From Mastigamoeba balamuthi (taxonomy: Eukaryota > Evosea > Mastigamoebida > Mastigamoebidae): a stretch of 64,000 nucleotides of DNA. The notes under the pieces are model-generated. The model was not told where the DNA came from. It did not search any database and was given only the letters and a program-made list of their open reading frames with translations. Position 1 is the stretch's first letter. Each line of letters starts with the position of its first letter. Positions 32,390 through 42,511 of this stretch are shown one piece after another. The position numbers were made by a program, and so were the translations under genes. The stretch spans positions 243,143 through 307,142 of the forward strand of contig CACRSC010000273.1 of the NCBI GenBank assembly GCA_902651635.1, given 5' to 3'.

Positions 32390-35250
32390 ATGTCGATGAG
32401 TGCGTGCAAATGTCCGCTTTGGTGTCTCAATGCGCGCACACAGAGGCTGCCGTGTTGCCGCCGTGGATGGCTGGAGGCGGTGCCGCTGCATCCCGCCCGG
32501 GCTCCGCTGTCCCTCGCCCGCGTCCGAGCGCCGCTGCGACCCCAGTGCGTGCCGACCCAGCAACTCCATGGGCCCCTCGCTCATCTGCCCACGCTGCAGA
32601 GTGTCGAGACTGGCGGCGACGACGACGACGACCTCATGGACCTCCTCGAGTCCCGGACCCCCACCAAGGTGCGTCTCTCCAAGCAGCGGGGGCCTCCCGG
32701 GGTCCTGATAGTTGTCCTCCGGCCCAGATGCCTGTGGCAGCGGGCAAGACGCAGATCGGGACACCGCTGGCCAAGACGACGGTTGTGCCCACCCCCTCGC
32801 CTTCGGTCGGCAGCGCGGGGACGCAGTCGCCGGCGCAGTCCGCGGACAGCGGCTTCGGGGACTACTCGCCGTCCTCGGGCGGTGCTGGCGGAGGGATCGG
32901 TCGTCCCTTCTCGAGGGGCGGGATGGGGTACGCGGGTCACATTTGCCTTCTCGTCTGACGGCGATCGAGAAGTGCGTCGGGCTCGGGCTCGTTCAAGGCG
33001 CCGGTCAGCACAGGGCCGCCTATTTTTGGAGGGTTTGGGAGCTCGCTTGGCATCAACGTTTCGCGTCCCGCGTCAGCGGGCCTGCAGAAGCACAAACAGA
33101 TGTGAGTCACTGGCGCTCTTTGTGCTTCTGATCGCTGTCCGAAGATCGCAGTGGTACAAGTGGCTCAACCTGGATCCCGACAAGGCCGCGGACAAGGAGT
33201 TCCTGCACCTGGCGGAGCGCGGGAGCAACTCGGATCTGCCTCCCGGGTGGGAGGAACGGAACGGAAAGTTTGTCAAGCGAGGGAGCTCCAGCATTCTCGA
33301 CGAACCCCCGCACGTGGCCGAGTATCGAGACGAGCTAGCTGGGCTCAGACGCCACGCCGCTGCCTCCGCCAGTACGCCCGTGGAAACTCCGACTGTGTCG
33401 CCGACGCCAGCCCGTCATGCTGCCGCAGCACCTGTCCCAGCCCCAGCCCCTGTCGCTGCACCAGCTCCCGCTCCCGCTCCTGCGCCAGCCCCAGCCCCAG
33501 CCCCTGTACCCGCGGCTGTGGTTCACGCCCCGGCCCCTGCCCCTGCCCCCGCACCCGTTGCCCCGGCGCCCGCGCCAGCCCCCGTACCTGTGTCTGTGGC
33601 AGCTCCAGCCGCAGTTCCTGTCGCACAACCTCTCGCGGTAAGCAATGCAGACAGCGTCCAACAGGCACTGGCCCTGTTGCAGCAGCAACAGCAACAGGCG
33701 CAGCAGCAGCAGCAGGCCGCACTTCTCCAGCAGCTGCAGGCGATCAGCACGAACAGCAGCGCCCCAACAGCAACGGCGCCTCTCATGACGATCGCAGCGC
33801 CTCCTCCCATACCAATGGTTCTCGCGGGTGCGGGTGCGATGCCAGTGGCGTCTGTTGCGGGGGCCCCTCTGGCCCCCATCGCGCATGCCCCCGTTGCGCA
33901 GGTTCAGCAGCTGCTGGCAGACTCGGCCGCAGCAAATAAGAACGTCCAGATGCTGTTGGACGAGCGCAACCGGTCCTCGCAGCAACTGCTGGATATGGAG
34001 AGCACAGTGTGTATTTGACAGAGAGCCTCCACTCACAGCACTGCAGGTCAAAGCCGTGAATGCCGAGCTGTCACTCCAGACCCAAAAGCACAACACCGAG
34101 ATGCTCAACCAGCAGGCAGCATTTCAGAGGAAACTCGACGAAGTACTGCAGCAACTGACGGCCGTCAACCGGCGGACGCAAGAGTTGGAAATGCAATTGA
34201 AGCAGCAGCAAGAGCAGCGTGTGCGCTCGCTTTCGACAGCAACTCCCCTGACAAATGGAGGTGCAGGAAAAGGCCGAGATCGCTGCGTCCGAGGCTATGG
34301 CTCTGCGCAAGAGGGTGGCCGAACTCGAGGCCCAACAGTTCAGCGTCTCGCAACGCCAGAAAGAACTGCACGAAAAAGAGCTGTCGTTTGCGGCCAGGGA
34401 GAGGATGATTGACGACGAGAAGATCCGCCTGAAGAGGGAGATTGCCCAGCACGAAGAGGACATGAAGCAGGAACGCATGCGTGTCGCCGAAGACCGAGAG
34501 TCTCTCGAGGACGAGAGGCATCGCATTGACGAGGCGAGGCGGGTCGTCATCGAGCTTCAGAGGAGCGTACAGAGGGAGCGCAGGGAGCTGTCGAGGGGAA
34601 CCGGTGACCTGGCGGACGCTGGGTCCGAGTTGAAGGAGAGATCGGAGCAGGTCGCGCAGATGTTCCAGGACGCGCAGGTCGAGCGCCGCAGGGCCGAGCA
34701 GAGCAGAGCGGAGGTCGACGAGCTCAGGAGATGGCGACTGCAGGCGCAGGAGCAGGAAGAACGCATCGCTGCTGAGTGGCGAGCACTCGAGGACGAGAAG
34801 GCGAAGATCAAGAAGCGCAAGAAGCAGCTCGCCCAGAGTCGCAGTGCCCTTCTTGGTGCCGTCAGAGCAACGTATTCGCAGGAGCCATCCTACGACGATA
34901 TGTCGGAACCGGCGCGCATCTCTCCGTCGCATCAGAGATACCTGTACTCTCTGCTCCCTTCTCTCCCGAGTGCACTAATGAATGCTGTAAGGAGTTACGG
35001 AGATCCAAGGAGTACAGTCATGCGGTCGCCCCACAGTCCAAGTCGAAGGTGCTCGTCTCGTCATTTACTGCGGAAGGTTGCTTATTTGGTGGGTCCAGGA
35101 TCGGGACAACCGATGGCATGCACACGTGGACCACATCTGGTGGACACTCTGAGGCATTGCGCAATTTACTGCGAGTTCACGACCACTCGGAGGTACGGCT
35201 CTTCACTCGGGTCCTGCGTTTCACGATTTGGCAGACAAGGTCGGTGTTGA
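32390..35250 (+). CDS. CEP164-like coiled-coil protein (transition-fibre candidate)
   Basis: Proposed exons are join(32390..32668,32728..32927,32970..33101,33145..34006,34047..34220,34261..35250), 878 aa. Introns of 59, 42, 43, 40 and 40 nt keep phase, but the first exon and the 3' end are uncertain. An acidic DDDDDLMDLLES motif is near residue 85. After intron 3 is a CEP164-type region (WYKWLNLDPDKAADKEFLHL, DLPPGWEER, DEPPHVAEYRDEL), in which the WW aromatic positions are partly replaced. A long Pro/Ala repeat and a Gln tract follow, then charged coiled coils (KRVAELEAQQFSVSQRQKEL and onwards). CEP164 is a transition-fibre protein of the basal body. The assignment rests on the spacing of that N-terminal region and is tentative. 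Generic coiled-coil protein is the fallback. Confidence 0.5.
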
Positions 35251-36622
35251 GCGAGCAACGATCGTTCTTGGGAGGATTATCCGGGTTGTGATGCAACTCT
35301 TCGAGGTGTAGTGGGAACACCCTCGCCTCGACCACAGCGCACATTCGTGAACAACGCCCGTAATTTCACGTGTGTGGCACGTCTCTGAGTCAGGTTGTTT
35401 GGGCGGGCGTAGTGGCACGCCCTTGCCGAAGACGCACACCCCTTCGATGATGTACTGCGCACCCCCAACCTACTGTTTCAGATCAGCCACGGGTGACCCG
35501 AATGAGGTCACGGTGCTTGTGAAGTATGGTGTATTGGATTGGTTTGGCAATTCAGACACGCTCCCAAAATAGGCCGATCCCACCGGGTGGAGGAAAACCT
35601 GCTACCCAAGCCGGGTGCACCTGCTATCGATGCTCCGCACCGGGGATTCGGAGGCCTTCGCAAGGGGCGGCTGTTGCACAGGGGAAGGTGCCACATTGAG
35701 TACCATGCGGAGCTCGGCCGGTCGGGCTGAGGGATCGCGTTCGGTGATTTGGTCCAGGAGGATCGGGAACGAAGCCGATGGCAGACTACTGGTTGTTGAG
35801 ACGGGATGTGGCGAGAGGGGTGCTTGTGTGAGCCCGCTGCCGCTAGGAGCGATCCGTGTCTGCGTTCCTTTCTCACCTCGTTAAAGTTGCGCCGCGGGGA
35901 GATACGTAGCTTTTCGTTCGAGCAGTTGCCCCGCTGTGGGGATCGGTGTCGGCCCCTCGCCCGTTCCCTTCTTGTGTGCTCTTGCAATGCCTTCAAAGCG
36001 ATGCGCGAGTGGTCGGTAGGTGCCTCCGCGTGAGGCCTGTGCATCGAGCCGGTCCCCTCACCGTGCGGGAATCTGTTAACGGGGTGCGCACCGTCTGGTG
36101 CGTCCCTCCACAAGCATCGCGGTGGTCATAGGCGGTCACGTGAGGTCTGACGAGGGCCAAGAGGCTGCCGGGGAGTGAAAGCAGCACCGGAGATGCGTCT
36201 CCCGCGCAAACCCGCGGCGCCGTTTCCGTGGCGGACCGTCGCGGGGAGATTCCAAGGATTCGGACTCGGGTTGCGTCACCCGACGCCACGTGGGCGGGAA
36301 AAAGCGGTTGGCATTATCTGGCGAGATAGCGTTGCTATAAATGGCTTGGCGCCAACAGCGAGCTTCACTTTAATTCTTCATCCTTTGCCGGTGATCACCA
36401 TGCCAGCTCGCACCACACCCGCTTTGACCCGACTCTCTGTCGCCACTTTGTCACCCCTGCCAGGCTCCTCTGTGCCGGTGCGCTCGCTCGGCCCTCTGCC
36501 CTCGCCCCGTCCCGCGGCCTTTCGCTTGAACCCATCTTAACGACGATCTGCCCCGCGCACGCAGGCCCGGACACGGTCAAGGCGCCGGCAAGGCATCGGA
36601 TGCGTCGGGGGGCGTACGGCAT

Positions 36623-36740
36623 GGAGCGTCCAAGTACCCCACCAGCCCTGGTTGGAAGCGGCTGCATGGTCCGGGCGCTCACGCGTCTGAGGGCGTGCAA
36701 ATCCCCACCAACTCTCGGCGGAAGCGGCTGGAGCTCCACG
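36623..36740 (+). repeat. Direct repeat, copy A
   Basis: This segment begins CAAGTACCCCACCAGCCCTG a few bases in and ends in GAAGCGGCTGGAGCTCCACG. It recurs nearly unchanged at 37170-37288, about 550 bp downstream in the same orientation, with roughly ten differences clustered in the middle. It does not match any family I know. Confidence 0.85.
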
Positions 36741-37169
36741 CCCACCCCCCTGACCGCCTCGCCCCCAGCCCTTCTCCGCATCCTCGGCTCGCACTAGCCT
36801 GCGAACGCCTAACGACCAGACGCCTCTGCTACGCATTCCCCACAGGATAAGACGTATACCCCTCAGACCCCCCTCAACTCCTCAAGAACTTTTCCGTGCT
36901 GAGTTGCCCTGACTGCTCACCTCCGTGCGGATCGGAAACTCCAGTGGCGCCACCCTCGGACGGGAGTCCCAGAACACGTTATCGCCCCACGTGATATCGC
37001 CGATTCATCACAGCAACGACGAGACGCACAAGGCCCTGTGAGTTCTCCTCGACTTTGCTCCTCGGAAAACTCACCTTGACGACTTGCAGATAGATGGTCG
37101 CAGCTGTGCTCCAGAGGCACCAGAGGTTCCCGAGAGACGCAGCGGCTGGACAGGGGACTGAGACGTCGC

Positions 37170-37288
37170 GGAGCCTCCAAGTACCCCACCAGCCCTGGTT
37201 GGAAGCGGCTGCATGGCCCTGGCGCTCACGCGCCTGCGGTTTGTGCAAATCCCCACCAACTCTCGGCGGAAGCGGCTGGAGCTCCACG
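37170..37288 (+). repeat. Direct repeat, copy B
   Basis: This is the second copy of the 118-bp repeat at 36623-36740. Similarity stops sharply at both ends, so the sequence between and around the two copies is unrelated. It could be a small non-coding RNA gene, a duplicated exon or a short element. Confidence 0.85.
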
Positions 37289-38005
37289 TCAGTCCACCCC
37301 GGTTCAAGTTCCCCCCCTCTCTCGAACCTCTCGGTTGCTCCAGAGACGCAGCAACACCGGCCTTATTCTCTACCGGCTCTTGCGGTATCACGGAAGCACT
37401 TCGCTTCCTCGGCACACTTCACGTGGCTTGTCGAGCCACTGAATCGATACCAAATCGAAAGCTCGAACAATGGCAGTCGCAATTGTTTTCATTTCAGTAT
37501 CGTCCACTTGGTGGACTGAAACTCGTGCAGGAGGCCCTTGGATTGAAGACTCGGCCCCAGCACGTCGAAAACATCCAGGGTTCCTCTCGTTTCTGTCTCA
37601 AGCGTAGTCAAGGGTCTTGTTGTATTTCGTAATACAATCACGTGTGGCGTTGCGGAGAGTCGACGGCGCCACCGTGGCCGAGGCATTTCAACGCACAATC
37701 AAGGGGGCGGAGCGACACCAGGGGACAGATATTTGGCGTCGCAGATCTCCGCATCCCGGGCCAGAGGGGACCTCCCTTCTCCTCCTCCGGTGTGTGTTCA
37801 CGAGCGATATATCGGCTACGTTGTCGCATCGGAGAGAGGCGCGCCGCTGCGGGCACCGAGGTCCCGCCGCTGAGCGGGAAGAGGAGCGAGATTCTTGTTG
37901 ACGTGGTTGACGCCAACGATGACGCAATCTCAATAATTTCGTGCGCGGCCCGCCTCTTTTTTTCTGTCTTGGCTTTGTTATCTGCCCAAGGAGCAACCGG
38001 GGAGA

Positions 38006-38692
38006 ATGTCGGTACGTGCCCGCGCCCCGCCGCCTGCCCGCTCCCTCCTCGCCGGGCGCCTCTAACGCGTCGCTGGTCCCCTCCCGCCGTCATGACAGAC
38101 CGAGCACAGGAGGACCTTCCGCAAGTTCGAGTACCGCGGTGTGAGTATCCCCTTCTGCTCCCCTGCGCGCACGCGGCACAGGACGGCCTCCTGACCCCCC
38201 GCGCCCCTCCCGGGCTTCCCCTCGCGCGCAGGTCGATCTGGACCACCTGCTCGACCTCAACGAGCAGCAGATCTACGCGATGTTCTGCTCGCGCGCGCGC
38301 CGCACCCGCACTAGGGGCCTGAAGACGAGGCACCTGGTCCTCATGAAGAAGATCGTCAAGGCCAAGAAGAACTCGGTCGACGGCGAGAAGCCCATCATCG
38401 TCAAGACCCACTGCCGCGACAAGATCATCGTCCCCCAGATGATCGGCAGCGTCGTCGGTGTCTACAACGGCAAGGTCTTCAACACGGTCGAGATCAAGGT
38501 GTGTGCCACCTCCGCCGCATCTTCTCCCCCCGCGATAATCTCGCCCCGCGCATATCTCACTGATATCTGGAATCACAGCCCGAGATGATCGGCCACTACC
38601 TCGGCGAGTTCTCGCTGACGTACAAGCCCGTCAGGCACGGCCGCCCCGGTATCGGTGCCACCCACAGCTCTCGCTTCATCCCTCTGAAGTAA
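38006..38692 (+). CDS. RPS15: 40S ribosomal protein uS19 (RPS15)
   Basis: uS19 sits in the head of the small ribosomal subunit near the decoding site. Exons join(38006..38011,38099..38140,38232..38498,38579..38692) give 142 aa, against 145 in human. The first coding exon is only six bases (Met-Ser), and every splice is phase 0. The sequence follows the family throughout: [73 protein letters not shown], and the C-terminal [17 protein letters not shown]. The leader upstream is pyrimidine-rich (CCTCTTTTTTTCTG), as is common for ribosomal protein genes. Expression should be high. This is the firmest housekeeping marker in the window. Confidence 0.97.
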
Positions 38693-39058
38693 GGAGCCTG
38701 GCTAGCGGTCTCTGGTTGCTTTTTGTGAGGTCAATGGCCCGTTGACCAAGAAGACACCCCACTCCCCACGAAAGTCCCCGAACACGTCGACCTTCTTAGG
38801 CCCCTTGCCCAAGATAATTTCCGCAAAGAAAGCACCTGCCATCAGCAACTCCCACTGATGCGCCCTGTCTGCCACCTGTGAGGACCCTGCTCGCCCGTGA
38901 CGCATGGTGGGAATCTCTTGGATGAATGTACAATGCACATTGAATTCAATTCCGGGCGTTGTACTGCCGGGGCAGAGAAATCAAGAGGATATTCCCGTTT
39001 GTCAGATTCGCCCCGCCGAAATAGCAGTAACACTCTAGTGCCGTAAAGCCTCTACTGG
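38693..39058. other. Intergenic region
   Basis: About 366 bases lie between uS19 and the Rab-PX gene, both on the plus strand. No gene is seen. The distal part holds a GAGGATATTCCCG motif at 38986-38998, about 60 nt before the next start. Confidence 0.5.
38985..39002 (+). promoter_or_regulatory. GAGGATATTCCCGTTTG motif upstream of Rab-PX gene
   Basis: It lies 57-74 nt upstream of the ATG. It resembles the ATATTTTTCCGTTG form of the recurrent motif in front of other genes, here on the plus strand and pointing the same way relative to its gene. Confidence 0.4.
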
Positions 39059-40309
39059 ATGGACAGCAGCAGCGACTCCGAGCTGGAGCACGAAGTCGTC
39101 GCCGACAGGATCTTCAAGGCGCGTACCAGTGCTGCCCCAAGCGTCCCCCTCGCTTCTCCAGCCCGTGTTTCTCCCCCCAGTCCGTTTCGGTTCCCCACAC
39201 CAGCGCGCTAACTACCAACAAAACTCGGCGCCCACCACTCCGCTCCACGCCCGCGCCCCCACGCGCTTTTCCAGATTTGCGTTGTCGGCACCGAGTCGGC
39301 CGGCGCCACGTGTCTCATCAAGCGCTTCACCGACGGCCTCTTCCCCGTGAAGAACGAGCCCTCTGTGCGTGTGCCCGTGCCTGCCCTGCCCGCCACGCAC
39401 CCGCTCAGCAGGACGGGACGACAGATACAGGCGGGGTACCAGGTCAAGGACGTGCACAGGGACCCGCTGGTGCTGAGGCTGCACCTGTGGGACGTGGGCG
39501 CGGTCGTCGACAAGTCCGACGGCTCGGTGGTGGCGCACAGCGTCGACAGCCCTGGCGGCCTGCAGAAGGTCGCAGAGCTCAAGGCAGAAATCGACGCCAA
39601 GTGCCCCTCGACCCCCGTGGTGCTCGCGCTCACCAAGGTAGGGCTCCCTGGCCTCCTCCTCCGCATCTCTCCCTCGCACCCTCACCGAGGGTGGGGGGAG
39701 ACAGTGCGACCTGGACAGCACGCTGAGCGACGAGGCGGTGGACGCGTTCAGCAACGCCAACAGGTTCGCGGGGTGGTTCAGGGTGTCGGCCAGGAGCGGC
39801 GTGCGGGTCAGGGACGTCTTCGAGACGCTGGTCGACAGGGTCATCGCCTGCCGCAAGGACCGCGACTCCGAGTACATGCGCGTGAGGGTCTGCGACCCCG
39901 TCCGCGTCGAGGACAGCGGCGCCGCCCCCTACACGCTCTACAGGCTCTCCTCGGTCACCTGGGAGATGAACGTGCGTGCCTGACTGGCCACGCTCCCTCT
40001 CCCCCAGCTTCCCGGCTGACCCCCCCCCGTGCTCCGCAGTCGAACCGAGCCATGCAGGAGTTCTGCGTCTCCAAACGCTACAACGACTTTGTCGCCCTGC
40101 GCAGCGCGCTGATGCAGAAGGCCAACGGGCTCTCGCTGCCGCTGCTGCCGGAGAAGTACAACTTCGTGTCGTTCTTCTCGCCGCTGGGCAGGTTCGACCC
40201 CGACTTTGTCGAGCAGCGCCGCGTCGGCCTGCAGAACTGGATCAACACTGTGGTGCGCGACTCCACGTTTGGCGTGGACCCTGTACTCCGCAAGTTCCTC
40301 CAAGAGTGA
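39059..40309 (+). CDS. Degenerate Rab-like GTPase fused to a PX domain
   Basis: Exons join(39059..39118,39275..39364,39425..39637,39705..39971,40040..40309) give 299 aa, all splices phase 0; the first intron appears to be GC-AG (AAG|GCGCGT). Residues 18-175 have a small-GTPase layout. The P-loop reads GTESAGATCLIKRF, without the GK(S/T) lysine. G3 is LWDVGA in place of WDTAG, G4 is LTKCDL (NKxD-like) and G5 is VSARSG. Residues 185-299 form a PX domain, a phosphoinositide-binding module: CVSKRYNDFVALRSAL, LPLLPEKYN and FDPDFVEQRRVGLQNWI. The intact Arg in KRYNDF suggests PI3P binding. A pseudo-GTPase that brings a scaffold to endosomal membranes is the likely role. I know of no common family with this order. 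The stop is followed directly by the assembly gap. Confidence 0.82.
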
Positions 40310-40310
40310 A

Positions 40311-40962
40311 NNNNNNNNNNNNNNNNNNNNNNNNNNNNNNNNNNNNNNNNNNNNNNNNNNNNNNNNNNNNNNNNNNNNNNNNNNNNNNNNNNNNNNNNNN
40401 NNNNNNNNNNNNNNNNNNNNNNNNNNNNNNNNNNNNNNNNNNNNNNNNNNNNNNNNNNNNNNNNNNNNNNNNNNNNNNNNNNNNNNNNNNNNNNNNNNNN
40501 NNNNNNNNNNNNNNNNNNNNNNNNNNNNNNNNNNNNNNNNNNNNNNNNNNNNNNNNNNNNNNNNNNNNNNNNNNNNNNNNNNNNNNNNNNNNNNNNNNNN
40601 NNNNNNNNNNNNNNNNNNNNNNNNNNNNNNNNNNNNNNNNNNNNNNNNNNNNNNNNNNNNNNNNNNNNNNNNNNNNNNNNNNNNNNNNNNNNNNNNNNNN
40701 NNNNNNNNNNNNNNNNNNNNNNNNNNNNNNNNNNNNNNNNNNNNNNNNNNNNNNNNNNNNNNNNNNNNNNNNNNNNNNNNNNNNNNNNNNNNNNNNNNNN
40801 NNNNNNNNNNNNNNNNNNNNNNNNNNNNNNNNNNNNNNNNNNNNNNNNNNNNNNNNNNNNNNNNNNNNNNNNNNNNNNNNNNNNNNNNNNNNNNNNNNNN
40901 NNNNNNNNNNNNNNNNNNNNNNNNNNNNNNNNNNNNNNNNNNNNNNNNNNNNNNNNNNNNNN
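40311..40962. other. Assembly gap (652 N)
   Basis: A run of 652 N, so this is scaffolded sequence. The gap begins one base after the Rab-PX stop and ends about 140 bases before the PP2C stop, so the 3' UTRs of two genes, and possibly a small gene, are missing. Confidence 1.
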
Positions 40963-41099
40963 TTTTTCCAATTCACCGAGAGCGACCATAACGCACGCCG
41001 CGGGTGTCCGAACACGTCTTACTCTGACAAAGATCGTTTGCTTTTTTAGCGGAGTCGAGCTGGGATGGGAGTGCAATTGGCTGTTTGTCAGCTCTCAGT

Positions 41100-42333
41100 T
41101 CAGACTACAAGGGGCACGACGATGGCGGTGATGTCGTCGTCGCTGGTCTTGGCCGCGGTCTCGACAAGCTTCTCCGCGGCGGCCTTGATCGAGGGTACGT
41201 CCTCCACCGCGCAGATCACGAGCTCTGCGGCGTTGTCGCTCGACACGGCGTCCCACACACCGTCCGACGCAAGGATCAGGTAGCGGTCGCCTTCCTGCAC
41301 GTCGCGCACCCTGATCTCGGGCGTGGGGATCAGCACCGACTTTGTCCTGCGTCACCGGCCGAGAAAAACCCCGTCAGTTCCGCCAGTGCCAAGATGGACA
41401 TGGGAATAAAATACACGGAAACGACGGAAAAGGGACGAATGTCCGGAAGTGGGCGCACGGGTCGCTCTGGTCGCGGGCGGCCTTCTTGATCTCGAAGTCG
41501 CCGAGGCTGCGCGAGACGGCGAGGACGCCGAGCAGGCGGTTCATGTGCACGAGCGCCCCGGCGTCTTTGAGCCTGCGGTTCTCGGTGGGCTCTGTGGCCT
41601 TGTGGTCCGTCGACATGGCCACGGCCGCCGGGTTGCCGTCGCCGCCGCGGGCCACGACGCAGCGCGAGTCGCCGACGTTGGCCACGTAGACCTTGCCGTC
41701 GGCCACGATGGCCGTCACCGCGCAGGCGCCGCTGCCCATGCCGTCGACGGCGACGAGGTGCGGCTCGAGCGCGGCCTCTGTCTCGTGGAAGCCCTCCTCG
41801 AGCGCCTTGGCGTAGTCGCCCGCGGCGAAGGCAGCCGAGCGCACGACGTTCTGCCACATGTGCTGCGAGGCGTAGGCGCTCGTCGCCACGCCGCCGTGCC
41901 CGTCGAAGACGCCGAAGAACCTGACGCCCCGCGGGGGGGTCTCCGAGGCCATCTGCACGCCCTCGGCCGCCGCGCGCTCTGCGAGGTCCTCGATGCAGCA
42001 GAAGGCGTCCTCGGACACGGGGTGCCGCGCGCCCAACCGCGTGCAGAGGGCCGCCAGGCGCAGGTCCTCCGAGGGCACGCTCGCCGCCGACGACACGCGG
42101 GGCCCCCTCTCCTCGAGCACCTGCGACGGGCGCTGCAGGTCCGCGGGCTTGGCCGCCGCCGCCGCCTGCGGCGCCTTGTTGCTGCGGTCGGCGATGCGCT
42201 GCGCAAAGTGCGCGACGGCGAACGCGTAGACGTCCGAGGGCTGCGCGCGCAGGATCTCCCGCGTGAGGTCCTTGAGCACCACCGGCAGGTCGCGCGGGAT
42301 GTGCGGCTTCCTCGGCGGCTCGTACTTGTCCAT
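41100..42333 (-). CDS. PP2C-type protein phosphatase with N-terminal RIIa docking domain
   Basis: Exons complement(join(41100..41346,41459..42333)) give 373 aa; the 112-nt intron has a GTGCGC donor and keeps phase 2. Residues about 10-50 (HIPRDLPVVLKDLTREILRA, QPSDVYAFAVAHFAQRI) match the dimerisation/docking domain of PKA RII subunits, which binds amphipathic anchoring helices. The remainder is a PP2C (PPM) Mg/Mn-dependent Ser/Thr phosphatase: FFGVFDGHGG, VANVGDSRCV, LAVSRSLGDFEI, ILASDGVWDAV and the terminal DDITAIVV. The metal-binding aspartates are present. In flagellates RIIa domains commonly anchor proteins to radial spokes or other axonemal AKAPs, so a flagellar phosphatase is plausible. 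A TATAAATAA box lies about 50 nt upstream of the ATG. Confidence 0.9.
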
Positions 42334-42380
42334 CTTCCTGTGCGGGGGCTGTGCTGGTCCTGTGCGGTCTGCTCTGCTGC

Positions 42381-42394
42381 GGTTATTTATAGGA
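42381..42394 (-). promoter_or_regulatory. TATA-like element upstream of PP2C gene
   Basis: The minus strand reads CCTATAAATAACCG about 50-60 nt upstream of the ATG. It is the only strongly AT-rich patch in a GC-rich leader. A TATA-type role is inferred. Confidence 0.35.
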
Positions 42395-42511
42395 CTGCGT
42401 GCGGGTTTCAAAAATCTGGTGCGATGACTCAACACGTATCGCACACACACGCCATTACGTGCGGGGAAAAATGGGTGACCTCGTTGTATTGCGATGCTGG
42501 CTTTTTTTCTC

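Larger units (their letters stand above)
35251..38005. other. Long region without a confident gene
   Basis: This 2.75-kb stretch has ordinary high GC but no long frame with recognisable similarity. Candidates such as a 46-codon frame at 36400-36540 preceded by GAGATAGCGTTGCTATAAATGG cannot be supported; it has a GTGCGC donor-like site at 36478. A direct repeat of 118 bp (36623 and 37170) lies inside. The 3' end should hold the uS19 promoter and a pyrimidine-rich leader. The frame on the plus strand near 35050-35290 (RIGTTDGMHTWTTSGGHSEA) could be a further exon of the upstream gene. Confidence 0.5.

Noticed and set aside
35508-36113. A 201-codon minus-strand frame in the gene-poor region
   Set aside because: Its composition is of the Arg/Pro/His type typical of shadow frames in GC-rich DNA, and it has no similarity to known domains.
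36400-36540. 46-codon frame with a TATAAATGG box upstream as a small gene
   Set aside because: No similarity, and extending it across the GTGCGC site into the 118-bp repeat soon meets a stop; not enough support to call it.
38550-38570. CATATCTCACTGATATC as a promoter motif
   Set aside because: It is inside the last intron of uS19, with no gene start nearby. It shows that the motif can also arise by chance in AT-rich introns.
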